Assembly: GCA_017451695.1 (NCBI GenBank)
Contig: JAFTNW010000018.1
Coordinates: forward strand, 1 to 39,500
Reading direction: 5' to 3'
Source: Bacteroidaceae bacterium
Lineage (GTDB): Bacteria > Bacteroidota > Bacteroidia > Bacteroidales > Bacteroidaceae
DNA length: 39,500 bases
The translations under genes were made by a program, and so were the position numbers. Numbering within the stretch: the stretch's first letter is position 1; each line of letters begins with the position of its first letter. The notes below the pieces were generated by a model. The model was not told the DNA's origin. It ran no database searches and saw nothing but the letters and a program-made list of their open reading frames with translations. Below, piece by piece: positions 1 to 13,391 of the stretch.

Positions 1-1031
1 ATGCTCCCGAAGAAAAGGAACGCGGTATCACAATCAACACTGCCCACGTAGAGTACGAAACCAAGAATCGTCACTACGCACATGTTGACTGCCCGGGACA
101 CGCTGACTACGTTAAGAACATGGTTACCGGTGCTGCTCAGATGGACGGTGCTATCATCGTTTGTGCTGCTACTGATGGTCCTATGCCTCAGACACGCGAG
201 CACATCCTTCTCGCTCGTCAGGTAAACGTTCCCCGCTTGGTTGTATTCTTGAACAAGTGCGACGTTGTTGATGACGCTGAGATGCTTGAGCTTGTTGAGA
301 TGGAGATGCGTGAGCTTCTTTCATTCTATGAGTTCGACGGCGACAATACTCCTATCATCCGTGGTTCTGCTCTCGGTGCTTTGAACGGCGTTGCTCAGTG
401 GGAGGATAAGATTATGGAGCTTATGGAGGCTTGCGACACATGGATTCCCCTGCCTCCCCGTGATATCGATAAACCTTTCTTGATGCCCGTTGAGGACGTG
501 TTCTCTATCACAGGTCGTGGTACTGTAGCAACAGGTCGTATCGAGACCGGTGTTGTTAAGGTAGGTGACGAGGTTGAGATCCTTGGTCTTGGCGAGGAGA
601 AGAAGACAGTTGTAACTGGTGTTGAGATGTTCCGTAAACTTCTTGACCTCGGTGAGGCTGGTGATAACGTAGGTTTGTTGCTCCGCGGTGTTGACAAGAA
701 CGAGATCAAACGTGGTATGGTACTTTGCCATCCCGGTCAGATCAAGCCTTACTCTACTTTCGAGGCTCAGGTTTATATCTTGAAGAAAGAGGAGGGTGGT
801 CGTCATACATCATTCCGTAACAAATATCGTCCTCAGTTCTACCTCCGTACAATGGACTGCACAGGTGAGATCTCTCTCCCCGCAGACGTTGAGATTGTAA
901 TGCCCGGCGATAACTTGACAATCACTGTTAAGCTTATCTACCCCGTAGCATTGAACGAGGGTCTGACATTCGCTATCCGCGAGGGTGGTCGCACAGTAGG
1001 TGCTGGTCAGATTACAAAGGTTATCGAATAA
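1..1031 (+). CDS. tuf: Elongation factor Tu, C-terminal ~342 residues (5' end outside window)
   Basis: EF-Tu is the GTPase that delivers aminoacyl-tRNA to the ribosomal A site. The reading frame is open from base 3 and enters mid G-domain with PEEKERGIT. It then shows the G3 motif DCPGH, the G4 motif NKCD and the G5-like SAL, followed by the two beta-barrel domains and a normal C-terminus ([10 protein letters not shown]). About 50 N-terminal residues, including the P-loop, lie before the window. The first in-frame ATG inside the window, at 120, is internal and is not the start. The downstream neighbours, tRNA-Trp then secE-nusG, are the usual Bacteroidales context. Identity is not in doubt. 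Whether the genome has a second tuf copy cannot be seen. Confidence 0.97.
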   Translation, partial: APEEKERGITINTAHVEYETKNRHYAHVDCPGHADYVKNMVTGAAQMDGAIIVCAATDGPMPQTREHILLARQVNVPRLVVFLNKCDVVDDAEMLELVEMEMRELLSFYEFDGDNTPIIRGSALGALNGVAQWEDKIMELMEACDTWIPLPPRDIDKPFLMPVEDVFSITGRGTVATGRIETGVVKVGDEVEILGLGEEKKTVVTGVEMFRKLLDLGEAGDNVGLLLRGVDKNEIKRGMVLCHPGQIKPYSTFEAQVYILKKEEGGRHTSFRNKYRPQFYLRTMDCTGEISLPADVEIVMPGDNLTITVKLIYPVALNEGLTFAIREGGRTVGAGQITKVIE

Positions 1032-1050
1032 TAGATAAACTAAAATTAAT

Positions 1051-1089
1051 AAATATCGGTTCCTCTCTTTTTGGGGAGGGCCGATATTT
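1051..1089 (+). other. Stem-loop between tuf and tRNA-Trp
   Basis: The 9-base arms aaatatcgg (1051-1059) and ccgatattt (1081-1089) are perfectly complementary. An inner CCTC/GAGG pairing extends the stem towards a T-rich loop. The 3' arm ends at the base directly before tRNA-Trp. No U-tract follows it, so a processing or spacer structure fits better than a terminator. Confidence 0.6.
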
Positions 1090-1165
1090 ACGGGAATAGC
1101 TCAGTTGGTAGAGCACTGGTCTCCAAAACCAGGTGTCGGGAGTTCGAGCCTCTCTTCCCGTGCCA
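1090..1165 (+). tRNA. tRNA-Trp (anticodon CCA)
   Basis: The acceptor arms ACGGGAA and TTCCCGT pair fully. The D-stem is GCTC/GAGC. The anticodon stem CTGGT/ACCAG encloses the loop CTCCAAA with anticodon CCA. The T-loop is TTCGAGC, the discriminator is G, and CCA is encoded at the 3' end, unlike the other three tRNAs here. It sits in the tuf-secE gap and must be processed from the operon transcript or a local promoter. Confidence 0.96.
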
Positions 1166-1179
1166 TAAAATAATTTGTT

Positions 1180-1371
1180 ATGCTGAAAAGATTTGTAAAC
1201 TATTGTAACTTGTCTTACAATGAGCTCGTGCATAAAACAACTTGGCCCACACGCAAGCAGCTGACGAGCCAGGCTATCCTTGTTTTGGAGGCCTCTCTCT
1301 TGATCGCTGTGGTGGTATTTGCCATGGACCAGGTTTTTCAGTTTGTAATGGAGTTTGTATATCCCAACTAA
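1180..1371 (+). CDS. secE: Preprotein translocase subunit SecE
   Basis: SecE is the small inner-membrane subunit that clamps SecY in the SecYEG protein-export channel. The 63-residue protein has the short bacterial SecE form: an amphipathic N-terminal helix with the family signature around ELVHKTTWPTRKQL, then one membrane span (about residues 32-57, ILVLEASLLIAVVVFAM). The start is 14 bp after tRNA-Trp and the stop is 13 bp before nusG. This tRNA-secE-nusG arrangement is standard for Bacteroidales. The length is normal for a single-span SecE, and a longer frame starting at 1242 in another phase is only a shadow. Confidence 0.95.
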   Translation: MLKRFVNYCNLSYNELVHKTTWPTRKQLTSQAILVLEASLLIAVVVFAMDQVFQFVMEFVYPN

Positions 1372-1384
1372 TACGTTTAGATAG

Positions 1385-1921
1385 ATGGCTGAAAAGAAGT
1401 GGTATGTTTTGCGTGCCATTAGCGGCAAAGAGGCTAAAGTGAAGGAGTACATCGAAGCCGATGTAAAACTTCGCGGTCTCTCTGATTATGTATCTCAGGT
1501 GCTTATTCCCACGGAAAAGGTAGTGCAGGTACGCAATGGCAAGCGCATTGTAAAGGAGAAGAGTTATCTTCCCGGCTATGTATTGGTTGAGGCTGAATTG
1601 GTTGGTGAGATAGCATTTCTGTTGCGCAATACACCCAATGTGTTGGGTTTCTTGGGCGGCATGGAGCGTCCCACTCCTATTCGTCAATCAGAGATAAACA
1701 GAATTCTTGGTACTGTAGATGAATTGCAAGAGGTTCCCGAGGAGAATGTTTTGGAATTTGTTCTCGGCGAAACCGTAAAGGTGAATTCAGGCCCATTCTC
1801 GGGTTTCAATGGTACTATTGAAGAGATTAATACAGAGAAGAAGCGTCTTAAAGTTATGGTTAAGATTTTTGGACGCAGTACCCCTGTAGATTTAGGTTAC
1901 ATGCAAGTAGATAAAGAGTGA
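1385..1921 (+). CDS. nusG: Transcription termination/antitermination factor NusG
   Basis: NusG binds the RNA polymerase clamp, affects pausing and termination, and can link transcription to the ribosome. The 178 residues match the family. The N-terminal NGN domain begins with the typical KKWYVLRAISGKEAKV and contains the YLPGYVLVEA core. It is followed by a linker and a C-terminal KOW domain, recognisable as GPFSGFNGTIEEIN around residues 137-150. It lies 13 bp after secE and 53 bp before rplK, so it is very likely cotranscribed with both. There is no insertion of the RfaH/UpxY kind and no sign of truncation. Confidence 0.96.
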   Translation: MAEKKWYVLRAISGKEAKVKEYIEADVKLRGLSDYVSQVLIPTEKVVQVRNGKRIVKEKSYLPGYVLVEAELVGEIAFLLRNTPNVLGFLGGMERPTPIRQSEINRILGTVDELQEVPEENVLEFVLGETVKVNSGPFSGFNGTIEEINTEKKRLKVMVKIFGRSTPVDLGYMQVDKE

Positions 1922-1974
1922 TGCGGCTTCCACACATCGCTCTAATGTTGTTAATTTTATAGATTTTTTTTACA

Positions 1975-2418
1975 ATGGCAAAAGAAATTGCTGGACTTAT
2001 CAAGTTACAGATTAAAGGTGGCGCAGCAAATCCATCACCCCCTGTAGGCCCTGCACTTGGTTCTAAGGGTATCAACATTATGGAATTCTGCAAGGCGTTT
2101 AATGCCAGAACCCAGGATAAGGCCGGAAAAGTTTTGCCTGTTATCATTACTTATTACGCAGATAAGTCATTCGATTTTGTCGTAAAGACCCCTCCTGTTG
2201 CAATTCAGTTGCTTGAACTTGCAAAGTTGAAGAGCGGTTCTGCAGAGCCCAACCGTAAAAAAGTTGCCACCGTTACATGGGAACAGGTTGAGGCAATAGC
2301 AAAAGAGAAAATGGCTGACTTGAACTGCTTTACTGTAGAGGCTGCCATGAAGATGGTTGCCGGTACAGCAAGAAGTATGGGTATCAGTGTAAGTGGAACT
2401 TTTCCTGGAAACAATTAA
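1975..2418 (+). CDS. rplK: 50S ribosomal protein L11
   Basis: L11 forms part of the GTPase-associated centre on 23S rRNA with the L10-L12 stalk. The 147-residue product has the conserved opening [23 protein letters not shown] and the C-terminal rRNA-binding domain ending in [11 protein letters not shown], as in the family. The start ATG follows a T-rich stretch at 1960-1974. Bacteroidota rarely show a clear Shine-Dalgarno sequence and none is obvious here. The rplA start follows 14 bp after the stop, so the pair is cotranscribed. Length and motifs are normal. Confidence 0.97.
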   Translation: MAKEIAGLIKLQIKGGAANPSPPVGPALGSKGINIMEFCKAFNARTQDKAGKVLPVIITYYADKSFDFVVKTPPVAIQLLELAKLKSGSAEPNRKKVATVTWEQVEAIAKEKMADLNCFTVEAAMKMVAGTARSMGISVSGTFPGNN

Positions 2419-2432
2419 AAATTTAGATTAGA

Positions 2433-3125
2433 ATGGGTAAACTGACAAAAAATCAAAAGTTGGCAGCCGAAAAAATTGACACAGCTAAGTCCTATTCGCT
2501 GACAGAGGCTGTTGAATTGTTGAAGGAGATTACCTTTACCAAATTCGACGCATCAGTGGATATCGACGTACGCCTTGGCGTTGATCCTCGTAAGGCTAAC
2601 CAGATGGTGAGAGGCGTTGTTTCTCTCCCCAGCGGTACCGGTAAAGAGGTTCGCGTTCTTTGCTTGTGTACGCCCGATGTGGAAGAAGCTGCAAAAGCGG
2701 CTGGAGCCGACTATGTTGGTCTTGACGAATATATCGAGAAGATCAAAGGTGGTTGGACGGACATAGATATCATTATCACAATGCCGTCTATAATGGGTAA
2801 ATTGGGTGCTCTCGGTCGTGTGCTCGGTCCTCGCGGATTGATGCCTAACCCCAAGAGTGGCACCGTTACTATGGATATACCTAAGGCAGTAAAAGAGGTT
2901 AAACAGGGTAAGATTGACTTCAAGGTAGATAAAGCAGGTATTGTGCATGCTTCTATCGGTAAGGCATCTTTCACTCCCGAGGCTATCATGGCCAATGTTA
3001 AGGAGTTTATGGCTACAATCATTAAATTGAAGCCTTCTACAGCAAAAGGAACATATGTTAAGAGTGTATTCCTATCTACAACAATGAGCAAAGGATTGAG
3101 AATCGATCCCAAGAGCATTGACTAA
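2433..3125 (+). CDS. rplA: 50S ribosomal protein L1
   Basis: L1 builds the mobile L1 stalk near the ribosomal E site, where it helps release deacylated tRNA. In many bacteria it also represses its own operon by binding the mRNA. The 230 residues include the family core [19 protein letters not shown] (about 128-146) and a C-terminal [19 protein letters not shown] segment. It lies between rplK (14-bp gap) and rplJ (14-bp gap). I did not find a convincing L1-binding mimic upstream of rplK, but the structure would have to be folded computationally to decide. The protein is full length with no anomaly. Confidence 0.97.
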   Translation: MGKLTKNQKLAAEKIDTAKSYSLTEAVELLKEITFTKFDASVDIDVRLGVDPRKANQMVRGVVSLPSGTGKEVRVLCLCTPDVEEAAKAAGADYVGLDEYIEKIKGGWTDIDIIITMPSIMGKLGALGRVLGPRGLMPNPKSGTVTMDIPKAVKEVKQGKIDFKVDKAGIVHASIGKASFTPEAIMANVKEFMATIIKLKPSTAKGTYVKSVFLSTTMSKGLRIDPKSID

Positions 3126-3139
3126 TATGTGATTGAACT

Positions 3140-3658
3140 ATGAAGAAGGAAGATAAAGTAAATGTAATCGCCTCTCTTGGTGAGGTCATAAAGGAATATG
3201 CGCACTTCTATTTGGTAGATGTAACCGCAATGGATTCTGCAGCTACCAACGCTATGCGTGCTAAATGTTTCAAGCAGGATGTTAAAATGATTGTTGTGAA
3301 GAATACTCTTCTCCACAAGGCATTTGAGGCATCGGAGATTGATTTCTCTCCCCTGTATCCTTGCTTGAAAGGAACTACTGCTCTGTTGCTTTGCAATACA
3401 GCCAATGTCCCCGCAAAATTGATTAAGGATGTTGCTGCCAAAGCAGAGGTACCCGCATTGAAGGGTGCTTACGCCGAGGAGAGCTTCTATGTTGGTGCTG
3501 ACCAGCTCGATACTCTTATCCACATCAAGAGTAAGAATGAACTTATCGCTGAGGTTGTTGCTTTGTTGCAGTCTCCGATCAAGAACGTTGTTTCAGCTCT
3601 ACAATCAGGTGGTGACACCATCCACGGAGTACTTAAAACACTCGGTGAAAGACAGTAA
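3140..3658 (+). CDS. rplJ: 50S ribosomal protein L10
   Basis: L10 anchors L7/L12 dimers to the large subunit. The 172-residue sequence begins MKKEDKVNVIASLGEVIKEY, contains the RNA-binding core with VVKNTLL, and ends in the helical tail (VSALQSGGDTIHGVLKTLGER) that carries L12 dimers. The start is 14 bp after rplA. There is no long leader before rplJ, unlike in E. coli, so any L10-type autoregulation would need a different site. The gap to rplL is 41 bp and A/T-rich. Confidence 0.96.
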   Translation: MKKEDKVNVIASLGEVIKEYAHFYLVDVTAMDSAATNAMRAKCFKQDVKMIVVKNTLLHKAFEASEIDFSPLYPCLKGTTALLLCNTANVPAKLIKDVAAKAEVPALKGAYAEESFYVGADQLDTLIHIKSKNELIAEVVALLQSPIKNVVSALQSGGDTIHGVLKTLGERQ

Positions 3659-3699
3659 TCAATATTTATTTAGTAAAAACAATTTAAATTTATACGAAA

Positions 3700-4077
3700 A
3701 TGGCAGATTTGAAAGCTCTTGCAGAAGAATTGGTTAACCTTACAGTAAAAGACGTTAACGAACTTGCAACAATCCTTAAAGAAGAATATGGTATCGAACC
3801 CGCTGCTGCAGCTGTTGCTGTTGCTGCTCCCGCTGCTGGTGCCGCTGGCGCTGCTGCTGAGGAGAAGACAGAGTTCGATGTAGTATTGAAGAGCGTAGGC
3901 GCTAACAAGCTCGCAGTTGTTAAGGCTGTGAAAGAGGCTTGTGGCCTTGGCTTGAAAGAGGCTAAAGACCTTGTAGATGCTGCTCCCAGCACATTGAAAG
4001 AGGGTATGGCTAAGGCAGAGGCTGAGTCTTTGAAGAAGACTATCGAGGAGTCTGGTGCCGAGATTGAGCTTAAGTAA
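3700..4077 (+). CDS. rplL: 50S ribosomal protein L7/L12
   Basis: L12 is the multicopy stalk protein that recruits translation GTPases. The 125 residues show three parts. The first is an N-terminal dimerisation domain ([20 protein letters not shown]). The second is an alanine-rich flexible hinge (about residues 32-52, mostly A, V, P and G). The third is the compact C-terminal domain with [20 protein letters not shown], which contacts the GTPases. The Ala-rich hinge makes low-complexity frames on the opposite strand that are not genes. A strong hairpin with a T-tract follows at 4107-4143, between this gene and rpoB. Confidence 0.97.
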   Translation: MADLKALAEELVNLTVKDVNELATILKEEYGIEPAAAAVAVAAPAAGAAGAAAEEKTEFDVVLKSVGANKLAVVKAVKEACGLGLKEAKDLVDAAPSTLKEGMAKAEAESLKKTIEESGAEIELK

Positions 4078-4106
4078 GCAATCCCAACCCTGCACAAGGG
4101 TATAAT

Positions 4107-4143
4107 GGTTAAGAACCCCATAAATAGGGTTCTTAACCTTTTT
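4107..4143 (+). terminator. Attenuator-type terminator between rplL and rpoB
   Basis: Perfect 12-bp arms (ggttaagaaccc, 4107-4118, and its complement, 4127-4138) enclose an 8-nt loop and are followed at once by five Ts (4139-4143). This has the form of an intrinsic terminator inside the operon, 41 bp before rpoB. It probably lets only part of the ribosomal-protein transcription continue into rpoBC, as the rplL-rpoB attenuator does in E. coli. The efficiency is unknown. Confidence 0.8.
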
Positions 4144-4183
4144 GTGCCTAAAAAATAAGTAAGTTCTAAAACATTCTTCCACA

Positions 4184-7100
4184 ATGTCGCTAAAAACTGA
4201 TAATCAAAGAATTAACTTTGCTTCTATAAAAGATCCGATGCCATGTCCGGACTTTTTGGAAGTGCAATTGAAATCTTTCGAGGATTTCCTCCAATTGGAT
4301 ACTCCTCCCGAAAAACGTGTGAACGATGGTCTTTACAAGGTATTTGCAGAGAACTTCCCTATCACCGATACGAGGAATAACTTTGTATTGGAGTTTCTTG
4401 ACTATTACATCGACCCACCCCGTTACTCAATAACAGAGTGCTTGGAGCGCGGTCTAACTTATAGTGTTCCCCTCAAAGCAAAGTTGAAACTTTACTGTAC
4501 AGACCCCGACCACGAGGATTTCGATACAGTGATACAGGATGTGTTCCTTGGTCCCATTCCTTACATGACCAAGCAGGGTACATTCATTATCAATGGTGCA
4601 GAGCGAGTTGTGGTATCACAGTTGCACCGTTCACCCGGTGTATTCTTCGGTCAGAGCGTGCATGCAAACGGCACTCCTTTGTATTCGGCCCGTATCATTC
4701 CTTTCAAGGGCTCATGGATTGAGTTTGCAACAGACATCAACAATGTGATGTATGCATACATCGACCGTAAGAAAAAGTTGCCCGTAACAACATTGTTGCG
4801 TGCCATCGGCTTTGAATCGGACAAGGATATTCTTGATATCTTCAACCTTGCCGAGGAGTTCAAAGTTACAAAAACAAGCATGAAAAAAGCCCTCGGCCGC
4901 ATGATGGCCGGACGTGTCCTCACTACAACCCAAGAGGATTATGTAGATCCCGACACAGGCGAAATCACCTCAATCGAGCGTAGCGAGATTATCGTAGAGC
5001 GCGGCAAGATTCTTGATCAGGAACTTGTTGACCGCATTTTGGAGAGCGGTGTCGAGACCATCCTTCTTCACAAGGAGAACGAGGGTGCCGATGCCATTGA
5101 CCACTCTCTCATCTTCAACACACTCGATAAGGACCCCACAAACTCGGAGCGCGAGGCTGTTTACCAGATATTCAAACAGTTGCGTAATGCCGACCCTGCC
5201 GACGATGCAAGCGCACGCGAGGTTATCAACAACCTTTTCTTCTCGGAGAAGCGTTACGATCTTGGCGATGTAGGTCGCTACCGCATCAACCGCAAGCTCG
5301 GTCTTTCTACCGATATGTCGGTTCGCGTTCTCACAAAAGAGGATATTATCGAGATTATCAAATACTTGATAGGTCTTGTAAACTCAAAGGCAGTTGTCGA
5401 TGACATCGACCACTTGAGCAACCGTCGTGTACGCACAGTGGGCGAGCAGTTGTCAAACCAGTTTGCAATAGGTTTGGCTCGTATGGCACGCACCATCCGC
5501 GAGAGAATGAACGTGCGCGACAACGAGGTGTTTACCCCCACAGACCTTATCAACGCAAAGACAGTGTCGGCGGTTATCAATACCTTCTTCGGTACCAACG
5601 CGCTGTCGCAGTTCATGGACCAGACAAACCCCCTTGCCGAAATCACCCACAAGCGCCGTCTCTCGGCTCTTGGCCCCGGTGGTCTTTCTCGCGAGCGCGC
5701 AGGTTTCGAGGTGCGTGACGTACACTACACACACTATGGTCGTCTTTGTCCCATTGAGACTCCCGAGGGTCCCAACATCGGACTTATTTCGTCATTGTGT
5801 ATCTATGCAAAGATTAATGAGCTCGGCTTTATAGTTACCCCTTATAGAACAGCGGCAAACTGCAAAGTCGATATAAATAATGACAATGTAGTTTACTACA
5901 CCGCCGAGGAGGAGGAGGGCAAGATTATTGCTCAGGGTAATGCTCCCCTTGACGAGAATGGTAACTTCATACTTAAGAAAGTAAAAACCCGTCAGGATGC
6001 CGATTACCCTGTTGTAGCCCCCGAAAACGTGGAGCTTATGGACGTATCGCCCCAGCAGATTGCATCTATCGCCGCATCGCTTATTCCTTTCTTGGAGCAC
6101 GACGATGCCAACCGTGCGTTGATGGGTTCGAACATGATGCGCCAGGCAGTTCCTTTGCTCACCACCGAGGCTCCTATCGTGGGTACAGGTATTGAGAAAC
6201 AGCTTGTCGAGGACTCGCGTACACAGATTGTTGCCGAGGGCGACGGTGTTGTTGAGTTCGTGGATGCATCAAGAATCGTAATCAAATACGACCGTACCGA
6301 GGAGGAGGAGTTCGTAAGCTTTGAGCCCGCTTCCAAAGAGTACATCATACCTAAATTCCGTCGTACCAACCAGAATATGACCATTGACCTTCGTCCCATC
6401 TGCAACAAGGGCCAGGTTGTTAAAGCCGGTGATATTCTCACAGAGGGTTATTCTACACAGGCCGGTGAGCTTGCACTTGGTAAGAACCTCTTGGTAGCTT
6501 ATATGCCGTGGAAGGGTTATAACTACGAGGATGCCATCGTGCTCAACGAGCGTGTTGTACGTGAGGATGTCCTGACATCAGTTCATGTTGACGAGCTCTC
6601 TTTGGAGGTGCGCGAGACCAAGCGTGGTATGGAGGAGTTTACATACGATATCCCCAACGTAAGCGAGGATGCCACCAAAGATTTGGATAAGAACGGTATC
6701 ATCCGTGTTGGTGCATATGTAAGCCCCGGTGATATTATTATCGGTAAGATTACACCGAAGGGTGAGTCTGATCCCACTCCCGAGGAGAAACTTCTGCGTG
6801 CCATCTTCGGCGACAAGGCCGGTGATGTTAAAGACGCATCTTTGAAGGCTTCTCCCTCATTGCAGGGTGTTGTTATCGGTCGTCGTCTCTTCCAGAAGGC
6901 CGAAAAGACACGCTCGGCAAAGCTTGCCGACAAGGCTAAACTGCCCAAGATTGACGATGAGTTCATGCAGAAGGTGGGTGAGTTGAAGGAGATACTTGTA
7001 AACAAGTTGCTCACACTCATCGACGGCCGTGTTTCTCAGGGTGTTAAAGACTTTATGGGAACAGAGGTTATTGCCAAGGGTGCCAAATTTACAAAGGGCG

Positions 7101-8002
7101 AGCTCGATGCTCTCAACTACGATTCGGTTCAGTTGAGCAAGTGGACAGCCGATGCTCACACCAATGACCTTATCCGTGCCCTCATCATCAACTTCTTGCA
7201 CAAATACAAAGAACTCGATGCACAGGTTAAGCGCGAGAAATTCGCCCTCACCATCGGCGACGAGCTGCCTTCGGGTACAATGAAGATGGCAAAGGTATAT
7301 ATTGCCAAGAAACGCAAGATTGGTGTAGGTGATAAGATGGCCGGTCGCCACGGTAACAAGGGTATCGTGTCGCGCGTGGTTCGTCAGGAGGATATGCCTT
7401 TCTTGGCCGATGGTACTCCCGTCGATATCATTCTCAACCCTCTGGGTGTGCCTTCGCGTATGAACATCGGTCAGATATTCGAGACCGTACTCGGTCGCGC
7501 AGGTAAAGAACTCGGCGTTAAGTTTGCAACCCCCATCTTTGATGGTGCAAAACTCGATGACCTCTGCACATGGACCGACAAGGCAGGTATCCCCCGCTTC
7601 GGTAAGACATATCTCTACGACGGTGGTACAGGTGAGCAGTTCGACCAGCCCGCAACAGTGGGTGTGAGCTACATGCTTAAGCTCGGCCACATGGTTGAGG
7701 ATAAGATGCACGCACGTTCAATCGGTCCTTACTCACTCATCACGCAGCAGCCTCTTGGTGGTAAAGCACAGTTCGGAGGTCAGCGTTTCGGAGAGATGGA
7801 GGTTTGGGCGCTTGAGGCATTTGGTGCTGCGCACATACTTCAGGAGATTCTCACCATCAAGTCCGACGACGTTGCAGGCCGTTCAAAGGCATACGAGGCT
7901 ATTGTTAAGGGCGACCCCATGCCCACACCCTCATTGCCCGAGTCTCTCAACGTGTTGTTGCACGAGCTTCGCGGCTTAGGTTTGAGTATATCATTTGAAT
8001 AA
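4184..8002 (+). CDS. rpoB: DNA-directed RNA polymerase subunit beta
   Basis: RpoB forms one side of the RNA polymerase active-site cleft. The 1272-residue protein is full length. It has the rifampicin-pocket segment ([20 protein letters not shown] then [14 protein letters not shown]) with the Asp, His and Ser positions most often altered in resistant mutants unchanged. It also has the catalytic-region stretches [15 protein letters not shown] and [15 protein letters not shown], and the C-terminal [21 protein letters not shown] clamp region. The start chosen ([12 protein letters not shown]) is 106 bp after rplL and lies beyond the attenuator hairpin. The gap to rpoC is 31 bp. Nothing is broken or fused. 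Confidence 0.98.
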   Translation: MSLKTDNQRINFASIKDPMPCPDFLEVQLKSFEDFLQLDTPPEKRVNDGLYKVFAENFPITDTRNNFVLEFLDYYIDPPRYSITECLERGLTYSVPLKAKLKLYCTDPDHEDFDTVIQDVFLGPIPYMTKQGTFIINGAERVVVSQLHRSPGVFFGQSVHANGTPLYSARIIPFKGSWIEFATDINNVMYAYIDRKKKLPVTTLLRAIGFESDKDILDIFNLAEEFKVTKTSMKKALGRMMAGRVLTTTQEDYVDPDTGEITSIERSEIIVERGKILDQELVDRILESGVETILLHKENEGADAIDHSLIFNTLDKDPTNSEREAVYQIFKQLRNADPADDASAREVINNLFFSEKRYDLGDVGRYRINRKLGLSTDMSVRVLTKEDIIEIIKYLIGLVNSKAVVDDIDHLSNRRVRTVGEQLSNQFAIGLARMARTIRERMNVRDNEVFTPTDLINAKTVSAVINTFFGTNALSQFMDQTNPLAEITHKRRLSALGPGGLSRERAGFEVRDVHYTHYGRLCPIETPEGPNIGLISSLCIYAKINELGFIVTPYRTAANCKVDINNDNVVYYTAEEEEGKIIAQGNAPLDENGNFILKKVKTRQDADYPVVAPENVELMDVSPQQIASIAASLIPFLEHDDANRALMGSNMMRQAVPLLTTEAPIVGTGIEKQLVEDSRTQIVAEGDGVVEFVDASRIVIKYDRTEEEEFVSFEPASKEYIIPKFRRTNQNMTIDLRPICNKGQVVKAGDILTEGYSTQAGELALGKNLLVAYMPWKGYNYEDAIVLNERVVREDVLTSVHVDELSLEVRETKRGMEEFTYDIPNVSEDATKDLDKNGIIRVGAYVSPGDIIIGKITPKGESDPTPEEKLLRAIFGDKAGDVKDASLKASPSLQGVVIGRRLFQKAEKTRSAKLADKAKLPKIDDEFMQKVGELKEILVNKLLTLIDGRVSQGVKDFMGTEVIAKGAKFTKGELDALNYDSVQLSKWTADAHTNDLIRALIINFLHKYKELDAQVKREKFALTIGDELPSGTMKMAKVYIAKKRKIGVGDKMAGRHGNKGIVSRVVRQEDMPFLADGTPVDIILNPLGVPSRMNIGQIFETVLGRAGKELGVKFATPIFDGAKLDDLCTWTDKAGIPRFGKTYLYDGGTGEQFDQPATVGVSYMLKLGHMVEDKMHARSIGPYSLITQQPLGGKAQFGGQRFGEMEVWALEAFGAAHILQEILTIKSDDVAGRSKAYEAIVKGDPMPTPSLPESLNVLLHELRGLGLSISFE

Positions 8003-8033
8003 TTAATTCCATCACGTTTGTCAATATACAACT

Positions 8034-12383
<4,350 letters not shown>

Positions 12384-12405
12384 CCGAGTAGAATATACAT
12401 AGCGA

Positions 12406-12440
12406 AGAGAAGCGGCACATGTGCCGCTTCTCTTTTTTTT
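12406..12440 (+). terminator. Rho-independent terminator after rpoC
   Basis: A perfect 28-base palindrome (12406-12433; arm agagaagcggcac) is followed by a run of Ts through 12440. This G+C-rich stem and U-tract is a textbook intrinsic terminator that closes the tuf-rpoC cluster. Confidence 0.93.
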
Positions 12441-12497
12441 ATTTTCACATGTGGGCCTGCAATTGCAATTTGCTTAACAGATGAATTTTATAAATAT

Positions 12498-12528
12498 TTT
12501 GATTTATGAAAAATATCATCTAATTTTG
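12498..12528 (+). promoter_or_regulatory. Bacteroidota sigma-70 type promoter for the acyltransferase operon
   Basis: A -33 box TTTG (12498-12501) is separated by 19 nt from a -7 box TAATTTTG (12521-12528). Both match the TTTG/TAnnTTTG consensus exactly. Transcription should start near 12534-12537, giving a leader of about 25 nt before the ATG at 12561. Confidence 0.8.
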
Positions 12529-12560
12529 CAATAAATTAAGCATAATAGGATATTAGGGCT

Positions 12561-13373
12561 ATGGGCGATATAATACAGATAGATATTGATGCAATTTTGG
12601 CTGCCAAGGCGGGTAAAAAGGCACGTTTTGTACCCCGTTTCCTTATCTCCTACTTGAAAAAAATAGTTCATCAGGACGAGGTAAACGAGTTCTTGCGTAT
12701 CAACCACGATAAGCGCGACCTTGATTTCATCGATGCATTCATGAAGTATTTCAATAACTCTTTCGATATAAAAGGGTTGGAGAATCTGCCCGATGATGGC
12801 CGCTTTACCTTTGTAAGCAACCACCCGCTGGGTGCGCAGGATGGTCTTGGCCTTGCATATATTCTGGGGCGCAAGTACGAGGGGAAAATTAAACTCCTTG
12901 TAAACGACTTGCTCATGAATATCCCCCATATATCCTCTTTTTGGGTACCTATAAACAAAACGGGAAAGCAGGCGCGCAATTTCCCGCAACAGGTAAATGC
13001 TGCATTTGAGAGCGACAACAATATTGTGATGTTCCCCGCCGGAATATGTTCGCGCAAGCGCAATGGTATCATCCGCGACCTCGAATGGAAGAAAACCTTT
13101 ATAACCAAAAGTATACAGACACAACGCGATATTATCCCCATCCATTTCGAAGGGCAGAACTCCGAATTTTTCTACCGCCTTGCAAACATCAACAAGATGT
13201 TGGGGCTTAAATTCAATATCGCAATGCTCTATTTGAGCGACGAAATGTTCAAAAACCGAAATAAAACATTTAAGGTAACGATAGGCAAGCCTATTCCTTG
13301 GCAAACATTCGACAATTCAAAGAAACCTGCCGAGTGGGCGCAATATGTAAAGGAATTGGTCTATACCTTGTAG
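12561..13373 (+). CDS. glsA: PlsC-type lysophospholipid/O-acyltransferase, GlsA-like
   Basis: This is a membrane-associated acyltransferase of the LPLAT/PlsC family. The 270 residues contain the acceptor/catalytic block SNHPLGAQDG (about residues 87-96, with the His and Asp of the H-x5-D motif) and the later FPAGICSRK block (about 159-167). It stands first in a two-gene operon with a GNAT/OlsB-type N-acyltransferase 18 bp downstream. In Bacteroides this pairing makes N-acyl-3-acyloxy glycine (glycine/serine) lipids: GlsB N-acylates glycine and GlsA adds the ester-linked second chain. The role here is inferred from family and pairing. A general 1-acylglycerol-phosphate acyltransferase is the alternative. 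Confidence 0.8.
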   Translation: MGDIIQIDIDAILAAKAGKKARFVPRFLISYLKKIVHQDEVNEFLRINHDKRDLDFIDAFMKYFNNSFDIKGLENLPDDGRFTFVSNHPLGAQDGLGLAYILGRKYEGKIKLLVNDLLMNIPHISSFWVPINKTGKQARNFPQQVNAAFESDNNIVMFPAGICSRKRNGIIRDLEWKKTFITKSIQTQRDIIPIHFEGQNSEFFYRLANINKMLGLKFNIAMLYLSDEMFKNRNKTFKVTIGKPIPWQTFDNSKKPAEWAQYVKELVYTL

Positions 13374-13391
13374 TTATCTGCCGCATAAATT

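Noticed and set aside
5590..5700. Possible rifampicin-resistance change in rpoB
   Set aside because: The Asp, His and Ser positions most often mutated in resistance are unchanged. The Ala in PLAEI is probably lineage variation.
6857..7711. 284-codon minus-strand open frame inside rpoB
   Set aside because: It is antisense to a fully conserved part of rpoB, with no start context and no recognisable motif.
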